DNA from: Sphaerolaimus hirsutus
Taxonomy: Eukaryota > Nematoda > Chromadorea > Monhysterida > Sphaerolaimidae
Reading direction: 5' to 3'
DNA: 64,000 nucleotides
Assembly: GCA_964036195.1 (NCBI GenBank)
Contig: OZ038459.1
Location: 19,155,206 to 19,219,205 of the forward strand
In this document: positions 20,828 to 30,533 of the stretch, one piece after another
Layout of the letters: the number at the start of each line of letters is the position of its first letter
How positions within the stretch are numbered: the stretch's first letter is position 1
Translations under genes and position numbers: made by a program
Notes under the pieces: generated by a model
What the model saw: the letters and a program-made list of their open reading frames with translations, nothing else
The model's database searches: none
What the model was told of the DNA's origin: nothing

Positions 20828-21620
20828 TGGTGACTGTACTGGGAGCTATTAATTTAGCTCCCATAAATCGACCCCGGGCCTCCTGTTCACCCGGCTGTGC
20901 GGAAAAATTCCGCCGCGTTTTCGTGACGCGGGACTTTAGCGACACGCGTCGCTCCCGCTGGCCGTCCACTTATCAGCCACTGGGGCTGCGCGGCCAATTT
21001 CGCTTTGATCAGCCACTGGGGCTGATCGTTTCGTCGCGTCGCTTTGCCACTGGGGCTAGCGACATTGCGGTGACGCTTTGCGCCATTTTTTGACTCGACC
21101 AGCCACTGGGGCTGATTGTTTCATTGCGTCGCTTTGCCACTGGGGCTAGCGACATTGCGGCGACGCTTCGCGCTGTTTTTCGACTCGACCAGCCACTGGG
21201 GCTGATCGTTTCATCGCGTCGCTTTGCCACTGGGGCTAGCGACATTGCGCCGACGCTTCGCGCCGGTTTTTTCAACTCGGTTTTTTCGACAGCTGACCGA
21301 ACTGTCGTTTTTCCACTGTGCCACTGGGGCCGGCGGAACGTCATCGTCGATCTGATCAGCCGCTGGGGCTGACCGAAAAAAAAATCGTTTTTTGTTGCTG
21401 AGCCACTGGGGCCAGCGACAACGTTTTTTTGATCTACCTGGCCACTGGGGCCAGGTAGAGTTGATCGATAGGGCGCTGGGCCCTGTTTCTGTTGGGTGCC
21501 GCGCCGTGGCTTCATTTTTCTTGTGCCGCACACCCAACGCGGTCGCAGGGCGCCACTGGGGCACCATTTGTGCAGGGTGCCACGCGGTGTTGAATTTTGG
21601 CGTGGTGCCAATTGCTGCAC
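20828..21620 (+). promoter_or_regulatory. Structured leader: chain of hairpins with a constant loop
   Basis: Between the primer site and gag lie about a dozen copies of GCC-[A/G]CTGG-GGC in which the flanking stems differ but each is complementary to its own partner. Examples are GATCAGCC with GGCTGATC (about 21006), CTACCTGGCC with GGCCAGGTAG (about 21434), AGGGC with GCCCT (about 21472) and TCGCT with AGCGA around several copies. A 90-bp unit containing two such hairpins is repeated three times in tandem (21009-21098, 21099-21188, 21189-21279). Other hairpins precede it (GGGAGCT with AGCTCCC at 20842, GCGGAA with TTCCGC, AGCGAC with GTCGCT). The position fits an RNA packaging, dimerisation or translation-entry structure. 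Confidence 0.7.
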
Positions 21621-21761
21621 GCACTTGAATTCATATCAATTCTGGGTCATTTTGGCACCTACCTGCCTTATTGAAACTCCAGTTGTGTTTGGTCACTCCT
21701 GCACCATCTGTGCACGTCAATTGTGCTTGTGCAGATTTAGTGACTTCTCACATTTTCCGAC

Positions 21762-24368
21762 ATGTTGCAATATACGCGAGCGGAACTGGAGCCGGTAGTT
21801 GAATCATGGATGGACGAGCCCGTGGACCGGCCAAAATTGTTGCGCCTGCTAAATGTGCTAATGCAGTTTCGCGTTAACGATGGCGAGTGGCCCACGATTA
21901 GTGATCCGCCCCGCCTGGGAACTGGGCGATTGATCCAGCATGTGTGGAAGTGCATGGACCTGTATTTCACAGATCCAGATACTGTCGTGGAATTGGTCCT
22001 CGACCTTGAAGATCAAGTACCGCCCAGAGGCATTGGGAACGACCCCACGCCGCCTCAAGGTGTTGCGGTCTCCCGACCACCTGTGGCGCTGACTGTGGAC
22101 AACCTTTTGCCTGTTCTCCAGCAACTGCTATCTAGCAATCCGGCATTTGTCCAACAATTTACTTCATCATCAGTGCAGGCGCACACGGCACCAGTGCAAA
22201 ACGTGCCCATAGGGACGCAATCAATACCGGCGCCTGGCACAATCAATCGCTGTCCATCGAGGACCTCTTCCGCTTCTACGGACCAGTTGGTCGATTCAAC
22301 CGAAGCTAGGCTGCAGGCCATTTCATTGTTACCTGGTGGTCTGATCGGTCAAATCGCTGCCTACATTGACCAATATGTCATGGTACCGGCCGATGGTTTT
22401 CCGTCCCTCGTGGATACGCTGGGGCAATTGTCGTCTCGCGATCACATGGGCGGTGGCCATGTGGCCAATGTAGCCAGCAAGCAAACACCGTTCAATGGGG
22501 ATTCGAGCGCGCCGTCGGGGCCATTTAAATTTTGGCTTCACAATGTGGCGCTACAGGCTCTGAACGTCCCGCCGGCATACCAACACTTGTTTTGGACTAA
22601 TGTGTTCCAACAGTGTTTGAAAGGCAGTGCCCAGGATCACTATGCGTCTATCCGCCTGGACAAGCGTAATTCAATACTCTACGTTCTGGACAAGTTGGCG
22701 CGTGTGCATCGTCTTGACCGCAAGGCACATTCAGTAGTCGAGTGGTATAGAATTTCTGCTAAATCTTCTGATACGGTGTCTTCCCTGTACCGCAAGCTGT
22801 GCAGCTCATTCCACTATATCAGCGAGCAAATCGACGATTCACAACGCGAGAAAATGATCGGGGATAAATTATTCCTCGAAGTCGAAGACATGGTGCCAAC
22901 AATGTGTTGGTATCGGTGGCGCGACAAATGGCGGGACGGTGAGATCGAGTTAGCCGACGCTGTTAGTCGCCTCGATATTGCCCGCGAGGAAAACTCGCAT
23001 CGCCGTGCTGAACAGAATAAAAATCGCAATACTCATTGGAAGCCAAAGTTGTCAATGGGCAGAAATGCTGGCTGGGGCAATACTCCGTCGGCTGAAGCTG
23101 CATCGCGAAGCGCCCCAGGCCGATCTGATGGCCAGAAAGGCGGTTGGGATAGGCAGTCTAAATTTGACCCAACAACACATCAGGGTCCATGGTGCACCTA
23201 TTTTTTGCATTGTGCACCCATGCCGCATGAGCCGGCAAAATGTTATTTGAATCCCGATTCTCCTGCCTATCAACTGGATCGGGCGGAACGAGCCCGAGAC
23301 TTCCTGCGTCAGGCCGGCAAGAATGAGCACGATGCTCAGAAAAATATGCGCATTGAGTGTGGCAAACTCAATCTGAAAGTGGATGAGCACATCTATAGTG
23401 CCCCTGAATCTGACACTAAACCTAGTGGTAATCCGTCTACTAAATTGACTAAAAATGTGTCTAATCCACCATCTGATTCCGAGCCCGAGCCCGATTTCGA
23501 AACGTGGTTCCCTAGTGGCTACGCAGCTCACAAGCAGATGGGTTGCGCCATGAACCCACCAAGCTTGCAACACGCCCGCTGTGATCGCCCGCTGGCCAAA
23601 GTGGATTTCATGGGCTGCACGCTCACAGGCACACTCGATAGTGGCTGTGAGGAGGGGATCATCATCGAGGAGCATCTGCTCGAGGATGTTTGGAAACGCG
23701 CGCAGTGCAATGCCAGCACAGAAAAGGCGAAGTACCGGCCATACCCTGATTCAGGTTTGGGGACTGCTGGCGAGCCAATTCCGGGGCATCACCTGGCACT
23801 CTACAAAATGCATTTGCTGCATACCACACCCGGTGGACAACAGCAATCAGCAGATATCTGGGCTGTGGTTAAACGGAAACCGCACTTCCCGCGCACATCG
23901 AGCCCGCTTTTATTTGGCCACGAGGCACTCTATGGCACACTCAAAATGAATCGCACTGCCATTTCCGAGCTTCAGCGACTTGAGGCCAATTTTGTGCCCA
24001 AAGCCATGGGCGAATCAATTCACACCTGCCGGTCCCCGACTAAAGGGGAAATGCTAACACCATTGGTGGTCACTAAGCTACCACACGATTTAGCGCCAAC
24101 TGTGGGCCATCCGAAATCACACTTATTGAAGCCCGTTACACTACCGCGCACCAACTGCACCAAGGTCTACGGCAGACCCCCACGGAAAAAGTCTGACACC
24201 AGATATTTTTACAACTCTGCCAAATACATGCCACCACATGCCGAGTTCATGTCGGTGGACGTTGCAAACTTCGATGGCCGACCGGTGGCCAACTATCGGG
24301 GCGAGCCAAGCATGTGTCGCAAGCACAAAGCCAGGCTCAGTTCCAGCGCCCGATGGAATCCAGGCTGA
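21762..24368 (+). CDS. Gag polyprotein with C-terminal protease-like domain (868 aa)
   Basis: Single uninterrupted ORF of the Gag-only LTR element. The N-terminal part (about 1-100) is Trp/Leu-rich. The middle (about 220-430) resembles a retrotransposon capsid region: ...SAPSGPFKFWLHNVALQAL, a long helical stretch and ...VVEWYRISAKSSDTVSSLYRKL. A Cys/His cluster WCTYFLHCAPMPHEPAKC at about residues 483-500 has the spacing C-x5-C-x4-H-x4-C, a non-standard zinc knuckle. Further on, GTLDSGCEEG (near residue 625) looks like the D-[ST]-G active site of a retropepsin, followed by a plausible protease fold. Nothing resembling polymerase or integrase follows. The start at 21762 is the first ATG with the full frame; an in-frame ATG at about 21858 is possible. 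Gag identity rests on context and layout, since sequence similarity to a named family is weak. Confidence 0.8.
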   Translation: MLQYTRAELEPVVESWMDEPVDRPKLLRLLNVLMQFRVNDGEWPTISDPPRLGTGRLIQHVWKCMDLYFTDPDTVVELVLDLEDQVPPRGIGNDPTPPQGVAVSRPPVALTVDNLLPVLQQLLSSNPAFVQQFTSSSVQAHTAPVQNVPIGTQSIPAPGTINRCPSRTSSASTDQLVDSTEARLQAISLLPGGLIGQIAAYIDQYVMVPADGFPSLVDTLGQLSSRDHMGGGHVANVASKQTPFNGDSSAPSGPFKFWLHNVALQALNVPPAYQHLFWTNVFQQCLKGSAQDHYASIRLDKRNSILYVLDKLARVHRLDRKAHSVVEWYRISAKSSDTVSSLYRKLCSSFHYISEQIDDSQREKMIGDKLFLEVEDMVPTMCWYRWRDKWRDGEIELADAVSRLDIAREENSHRRAEQNKNRNTHWKPKLSMGRNAGWGNTPSAEAASRSAPGRSDGQKGGWDRQSKFDPTTHQGPWCTYFLHCAPMPHEPAKCYLNPDSPAYQLDRAERARDFLRQAGKNEHDAQKNMRIECGKLNLKVDEHIYSAPESDTKPSGNPSTKLTKNVSNPPSDSEPEPDFETWFPSGYAAHKQMGCAMNPPSLQHARCDRPLAKVDFMGCTLTGTLDSGCEEGIIIEEHLLEDVWKRAQCNASTEKAKYRPYPDSGLGTAGEPIPGHHLALYKMHLLHTTPGGQQQSADIWAVVKRKPHFPRTSSPLLFGHEALYGTLKMNRTAISELQRLEANFVPKAMGESIHTCRSPTKGEMLTPLVVTKLPHDLAPTVGHPKSHLLKPVTLPRTNCTKVYGRPPRKKSDTRYFYNSAKYMPPHAEFMSVDVANFDGRPVANYRGEPSMCRKHKARLSSSARWNPG

Positions 24369-24640
24369 GCAGTGCTAGCATGATTTTAGGGCATAGATTT
24401 GTGCGCTGTGAAAATGCACCCTTTAAATTGTTTTTTATATAGTTACACTGCAATCTGATCCATTTGTGATTCTGGATATGTTTTTTTAGTTACTGGTCAT
24501 ATTATATTTGGGTAACTTGAAAATTCTACTTAGTTCAATGTGGTTGCAAGTTTTTGTAGCTTTTATGTAAGCTGTTATCTGACTTCCAGTTCCACTAGTG
24601 TTTCTTTTGTAGGTAGTGTAACTGTTGTCATGGGAGGGGC

Positions 24641-25277
24641 TGTTATGCCATCATATTGTAGGCATTTGTTTTCCTATTTCAATTCATTGTCTTATGGTAG
24701 GATTTTGAATGCAACTTGTAAGTGCACACCCGCGAGTAGATTTCCCCCCCCACGCGCCATCCTATTGTTTCTCTGCGCTTATGTATTCATGTATGCATTA
24801 TGTACTTGCGTGCCGCGGAACGGTTGCGCCGCGGCGGTTTTTTAGGTGTTCAGTTTCCCGTGGCTTAGGTATTCATGTATGTGTTAGGTACTATGCGCCT
24901 TGTAGTAGACATTTTGGCGCCATTGGTTTGTGACGTTTTTATGTAGGCACCCCCCTGATATCTTATGTATGTCCAGCCGATATTTTGAATCGGCTGGCAG
25001 TCAATGTTTTCGCTTTTGTCGCGTGAATATTTTTCCCTGTTTTGACTCTAAATATTTTTGCCTAAGATTGCGGAATGTGTTTGTATTTTTGCCCCCAATT
25101 TTCTATCAATTATTAAAGCTAAATCGCCTAATAAAGCGTGCTTAAAATAGAATTGGACTTGGCATTTTAATTGGCACTTGCGTCTCTCGCCGCCATATTG
25201 AATACAGCTCATTTTCGCGTCTTCAAACCAACCCCCACCAAGCAATCTTCAATGACCGCAATTTCGCGGTCATTACA
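24641..25277 (+). repeat. 3' LTR of the Gag-only element
   Basis: Second LTR, preceded by GGGAGGGGC and followed by CTTT (target duplication). Identical in length and, as far as read, in sequence to 20191-20827. Confidence 0.93.
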
Positions 25278-25375
25278 CTTTGAAATAACAGATATTTCGA
25301 TAAAACACAGGAATAGTAAAGTTAGTCATCGATCGCTTTGTCAATGTGTGAAAAGTGTAAGAAATATGAAAAAAT

Positions 25376-26652
25376 ACCGTATTACCTCGAAATACCCCCA
25401 TGGGGGTTTATTATTTCGCCAGCAAAATTTGAGGGGGGGTTAATTCGAGGGGGGGGGTTTATTCGAGGGGGGGTTTTATTATTTCGCCAGAAAATTTCGT
25501 GGAATTCGAAGTAAAGAATACGCTATTTCTTACACAAAAACGGTAATAAATGTGAGAATATAGGTTATATTTGGGCTATAGATGTACATCTGTACACAAA
25601 TGAGCGTATAAGAGTAGCTGCTATGCAAATACGTAGTAATAAATACATCATGTACATTGCATACATGATGTGCATCATTCCGGAGGGGGGGTATTTCGAG
25701 GGGGGGTTTATTATTTCCCCAGCCCATTTTGAGGGGGGGTTAATTCGAGGGGGGGGTTAATTCAAGGGGGGGATAATTCGAGGTAATACGGTACCTGGCA
25801 ACGCTCCACTAAGATGTACCGTAATTCCTCGAATTACCCCCGTGGGCTTTTTTCACAGCATAAATTTTGAGGGAGGTTAAACGGGAGGGGGGGGGGGGGG
25901 GGTGATTTTTTCGCCAGAATTTTCTAAGTCCCAGTACTCAGGTATTGACGTCTAAAAAATAAAACTCTTTGAAGTCTAAAAATTCCTCATAGCGGAGGAA
26001 GCACAAAAACAATGCATCTGAATCCAAAAAAAACATACCGTAAATGCTCCAATAAGGCGACGGTCGGTTTATTGTTTTCAGCACATTTTTGGGGGTCGCA
26101 TTATTGGAGAGGTCGCTTTATTGGAGAGGGTCGTATTGTATTTTTCAAAAACTCAACTTTTCATTTAACGCGTATGAGCATGGCACCGTAAAGCAATAGG
26201 TAATCACATCAAAGCCACAAAATTCTCTAAATACTTAAGATCGCGACCGTTTTTCTTTGGGGGTCGGATTATTGGAGGGGGTCGGATTATTTGAGAGGGT
26301 CGCTTTTTACCTACACAACGTGCTAAAGGGAGGCGTACTATTGGAGAGATCGCTTTATTGGAGGGGTGTCGTTCTAATAGAGCATTATCGGTACAGTATT
26401 TCCTCGAAATACCCCCCCCCCCCCTCAAAATGGGCACTGTATTTATTTGTGGTCCGGGAAATGCATAACAGACGTTCAAAACACTTACTGTGTTACGTTA
26501 GAACATCGTTTATAATTTTACCATCTACATCCTTATAAGGCTGTAAAAACTTATAAATGGTGGTTATTGTTGCATTTTTCACGTTTTTCTCTCAAAATTT
26601 CCACTCTGAAAAAATAAACGTCCTGGGGGTATTTCGAGGAAATACGGTATTT
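25376..26652. repeat. Cluster of CCGTA-ended MITEs
   Basis: At least three copies occur: 25376-25794 (ACCGTATTACCTCGAAATACC to TCGAGGTAATACGGT), 26037-26400 (ACCGTAAATGCTCCAATAAGG, with inner GGGTCGCATTATTGGAG units) and 26395-26650 (AGTATTTCCTCGAAATACCC to TTTCGAGGAAATACGGT). G-runs reach 17 bases near 25878-25902. Short copies of the AGAACGGC type follow at 26885-26980. No coding sequence is seen. Confidence 0.55.
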
Positions 26653-28490
26653 ACCTCAGTTTCCAAAAAACATGCTGCATCCCTTCTGCATGAAACCAGT
26701 GCCATTGCATGATACATCTTATCCCATTTCGAAAGTTTTATTGTGTTTTTTGTTATGACACATTGATGGCGGTTTCGATTCAAATTATAGTTCAAATTTC
26801 ACTATTCAAATTCATCGGTGGAAAATCGATCAATCAAGCTGATTCGCACCACAAAAGATTTCGAAATATTGCAATCGGGTGGGTACCGTATTTCTTCGAA
26901 TAGAACAACTCCAATAGAACGGCAGGCAAGAATGTTGACGAAAAAATTAACGGCGCTAATAAGAAGAAATATTAGAAGAGGTGTACTCGGCGGACCGCAA
27001 AGTATGCGCAGAATACTACCACAATTTAATGAATTAAATTTGTGATAAATCTTGTAATAAATTTTTCCATAGTAACAAAGAAATATGATGAAAAACATGA
27101 ATAATGAATCATTATTCATATGGTTATGGTAGGTTTCCATACTTAGTGTAACATCCGTCGAGTATACCTACCTACCCTAAATCCTTGAATAAGACTCCAG
27201 GGGAGTTATTTTTTCCTCAGACGTTTTAGAGGGGGGAGTTATTCAAGGGGGAGTTATTCGAGGGGGAGTTATTTTTTCCTCGGAAACTTGGGACTTAATT
27301 CATTGGCGCTCCACACAGTAGTTGACGCTACTTTCTGGATATTGATTGTGTCAACTCAGAGTCAACTGTTTTTTTTAGTTGACCCTGACACTTTTTAGTT
27401 ATACATGAAAATTTTTTTTGTGTCAACTGAAAAATTTGGGCAGTTGACAATTTTGAGCAAGAGGCAGAGTCAACTAAAATGACACGCATGCACAAAAAAC
27501 TGTACGTTTTTCATTTAGTTGACATTTCTTGATTATTAGTTTTGTCAATTGGGTAATTTTCATAGGCAAAAATCAACTTCAGTTGACATTTTTGTTGCAC
27601 ACAAATAACAGTTTTTTGAAGTGAAAATGTCAACTCATGAGAAAAATGTATATAGTGCATGCAAGTGTACGTTATTTAGTTGATATTTTCATTTGACAGA
27701 GATTCAATTGACGCAGTAGTTGCTCGTTATTGTCAACTGCCTAAAAAAGTGCTAAAACACATGAAAATGTGCTAGTTGACATAGGGCTTGCTGACTTTCT
27801 CAAAGTACCTTTATTCTTTCAATCTTAATCGAAAATTTATGAAATTTGTGACTCTGATAGAGAAAAATGTACCCCATCTTTCATAGAAGAACTTTTCACA
27901 TGAAAAATTATAATAAAGTTATGAAAAAAATTGTATTGATGCAGTCTGTAAATACATGTAATACAGGTATTTACCCATCTAACAACCACAAAATGATGTG
28001 TATACACTGCATACATATCATGTATCTGCTGTCACTGATGTAGGATTATATTCTTTTGTATCATTTTCATCCAGAGGGGGGGGGGGAGTTATTCGACGGG
28101 GGGGGGGGTATATTTTCCTTACCTGGCTAATAGGGGGTCTTATTCAAGTATTTGCGGTAATAAATAGTTAAAAGTAAAGTGAAATAATAAATGGCAAGTA
28201 AAAAAAAGTTAAAATATCTAAAAGTCCACTTGTGGAATTAAATCATGGATGGGAGGAAATGAATTTAAGTTTGGAAAACCAATGTGGATGAGAAAATACC
28301 CCACCACAAAAATCAACGCCCAATTTTGATGGCCATCACGTTCCCAGCACAGATACTGGAGACGGAGTGGTCCTTCAAAGACAAACTTTATCAACGATAA
28401 AAACTCGCAACCAAATAAACTAACCTGTAATGAGACGGCCCGGCAGGCAACAAACGGCATGGTAATCACCAATCACCTGTACAGCTACCA
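26653..28490. other. Repeat-rich stretch without genes
   Basis: 27180-27290 and 28075-28160 are GGGGGAGTTATTC-type pieces of the CCGTA family. 27305-27790 is rich in GTTGAC/GTCAAC words on both strands (CTCCACACAGTAGTTGACGC at the left), probably a decayed member of the TTGACA-arm MITEs. The remainder is AT-rich with nothing identifiable. Confidence 0.4.
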
Positions 28491-28492
28491 CC

Positions 28493-28921
28493 AATATCTG
28501 GGGCCAGTTCCGCAACTGGAGAAGCGAAATGAGAAGTGAAAAGAAAAACGTAAATGATGAATTCTGACTTATACAGCATTGTTTCTGAAAATGGTTATGA
28601 TTTAGTGGGAAACACCAATTTGCACTCACATAAGAACTTTGGAATTGACAATTTGACCTTTTCAAAAAAACTTCACATCAAAATTTACTTCAGTTCCCCA
28701 CTTACGGAACTGGCACCTGGCGCCAGTTTCGCACGTGGAGATGTGAGAAGAAAAATAGCAAATGCGAAGAAAATTGGCAAACGCGAAGTGAAGGTGGCAA
28801 GTGCAAGTAGATAAATTGGCAAAAACGTAGTAAAAAATAAATGTCTCATCACTTTTGCCATTTCACTTCACCTCGCGTTTGCCAACTTTCTTCTCACTTC
28901 TCCACTTGCGGAATTGGCCCC
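28493..28921. mobile_element. Two adjacent copies of the GGAACTGGC / GAAGTG MITE
   Basis: The first copy runs from GGGGCCAGTTCCGCAACTGG (28499) to CACTTACGGAACTGGCACC (about 28719). The second runs from GGCGCCAGTTTCGCACGTGG (about 28720) to CTCCACTTGCGGAATTGGCCC (28921). The inner arms consist of GAAGTGAAAAG/CTTCACTTC-type words in opposite orientation. Relatives are at 30896-31113 and 58553-58738. Confidence 0.6.
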
Positions 28922-29935
28922 CGATCTGCATTGCATCCTTATGGAACCTGTTTGTCAGGGTTCATGGGTGGGTAGGGTTAGCGAACACTCTATCAAATAC
29001 TCTATTTTAATGCAAGGGTTAGCTAACAAGGGTTTTCCCTCCAAAAAACAGCAGCCTTAGTCACTGTGCGCATTTTGCAATGTGTGTAGCCCAGGGACGT
29101 ATCCAGGATTTTTGGCCGGCGAGCGGGGGGGGGCCCTAAAATTTTGCCCACACAGTAACGGAATGGCGCCATGGCGTCATTGGCGCTGGCGCCAGTGCCA
29201 AAAACCACTGTATATGTAGGTAAATACACATACATATAGAGCGGCGAGCACACTGTTGAGATGAATTTTAAGGATTTATGCCTTTGGGAGGTGAATGCGC
29301 GCTCGCGCGCAAAATTTTTGCACATACGATGAAAAATGTAATGAAAAAGTTGCATTTCCCACGATTTTTGGTCTCACCCCGGGAGGGGGGGGGGGGGCTG
29401 CAGCCCCCCCCCCGCCCCCCCTGGATACGGCCCTGGTGTAGCCCTAAGGTTTTCTCATAGCCCAATCTTATCACAAAATACCTATTAATTTTGAGTTTGT
29501 ATTTAATGTAATTAAACAGGTAGGCATGACATAAAAACGTTTCGCTTACAAAAAAACTTACACAACCTTAAAAACGTGTGGGAATAGCTGTGCAGAGTTT
29601 TGGAAAACCCATAAATAGCTTTGCTCACATTCGAGTTGCCCAGAATAAGATGTCTGTCAACTAGTGTTGTTCAAGATTGAACAGAAGTTATTTGACAGAA
29701 CTCAATTGCATGCAAACATGATCATGTTTCCCAATGTTTCGAAATCTGTAGGTAGCAAACTGTTTTAATTTTTTCGGGACAAAATTGCTCAAAAATCGCT
29801 CCTGATAGCCCATGAGAGCGCGTGATTTTTTTGGAGGGGGATATATAGTAGCCAAAAAAGCTGAGCGGCCACGGGAATAAATATTTAGATAGATGGAGCG
29901 GGGTTTTTTTCAGGAAGGGGGGTAACCCCTGGGGG
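28922..29935. other. MITE-bearing stretch
   Basis: 29091-29436 is an element with inverted ends CAGGGACGTATCCAGGATTT and CCTGGATACGGCCCTGG, an inner inverted G-run/C-run pair (about 13 G at 29382 and runs of C at 29405) and a GGCGCTGGCGCCAGTGCC palindrome. 29560-29720 is a decayed CGCACACTAG-family piece (AGTTTTGGAAAACCCATAAA, TGTCTGTCAACTAGTG). No gene is seen. Confidence 0.5.
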
Positions 29936-29950
29936 TGTGCCTCAGTACGG

Positions 29951-30110
29951 TGGCAGAATTTACCGTACCGTTTACCGCACAAGCTTCACTGTACCGCACC
30001 GTTTACCGCACAAGATTCACTGTACCGTACCGTTTACCGCACAAGATTCACTGTACCGTACCGTTTACCGCACAAGATTCACTGTACCGTACTGTTTACC
30101 GCTCACGTAC
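29951..30110 (+). repeat. 31-bp minisatellite, about four units
   Basis: The unit CGTTTACCGCACAAGATTC plus ACTGTACCGTAC is repeated head to tail, with the first and last units diverged. The two middle units are identical. Confidence 0.75.
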
Positions 30111-30281
30111 TGTTTATCGCAAGGCAGTCTGCCACCCTAGCGCAAGTAATCTACTCCCAAGTCAGAGGTTTAGTTAATCTGGACCTCTCCGGGTCCGGGG
30201 GTTCATATAGTAAATGGCATTTGAAGGTGAAAAACAATTAAGTTATGAAAAATAGCGATTTCGAGCGAAAACCGTTGCAAA

Positions 30282-30533
30282 GTATACTCGGCGTACGTGA
30301 TACTCTGCCCTCGCACTGATTTATGTCTCGTGTTGGAAGCGTGCCAATGATTATTAAATCATGCGATTTCCGTAAAAATGTGAAAAAAATTCATCGATGT
30401 GAATATGTTAATGAATAACATTATAACAACAATCAATTTTGTCATTATTTTATGAACCTCGGACGCGTTAACCATCGTTGGCACACTTCCAGCGGGAACC
30501 ACGCGTGCAGGGTGTAAAGTAACCGGAGTATAC
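30282..30533. mobile_element. MITE with GTATACTCGG ends (copy 1)
   Basis: 252-bp unit from AGTATACTCGGCGTACGTGA to GTAACCGGAGTATAC. The ends are an 11-bp inverted repeat with one mismatch. An almost identical copy is at 53644-53895, so the family has moved recently. Confidence 0.7.

Larger units (their letters stand above)
20191..25277 (+). mobile_element. Non-autonomous LTR retrotransposon carrying only Gag and a protease-like domain
   Basis: Two 637-bp LTRs (20191-20827 and 24641-25277) start TGTTATGCC and end TCATTACA. They look identical throughout, so the insertion is very recent. The flanking bases CTTT are present on both sides (20187-20190 and 25278-25281), giving a 4-bp target duplication. 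A primer-binding-site-like TGGTGACTGTACTGGGAG follows the 5' LTR directly, and a polypurine tract GGGAGGGGC precedes the 3' LTR. The internal 3.8 kb has a hairpin-rich leader and one 868-codon ORF. No reverse transcriptase, RNase H or integrase exists; only 272 bases separate the ORF from the 3' LTR. It must borrow enzymes from another element, as described for Gag-only (TR-GAG) retrotransposons. Confidence 0.9.

Noticed and set aside
21009-21620. 203-codon minus-strand ORF in the leader of the Gag-only element
   Set aside because: It is the antisense of the repeated hairpin region; its repeated peptide pattern just mirrors the 90-bp tandem units.
29951-30110. Regular 31-bp repeats considered as a CRISPR-like array
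   Set aside because: There are no unique spacers; units are directly adjacent and the context is eukaryotic. It is a minisatellite.
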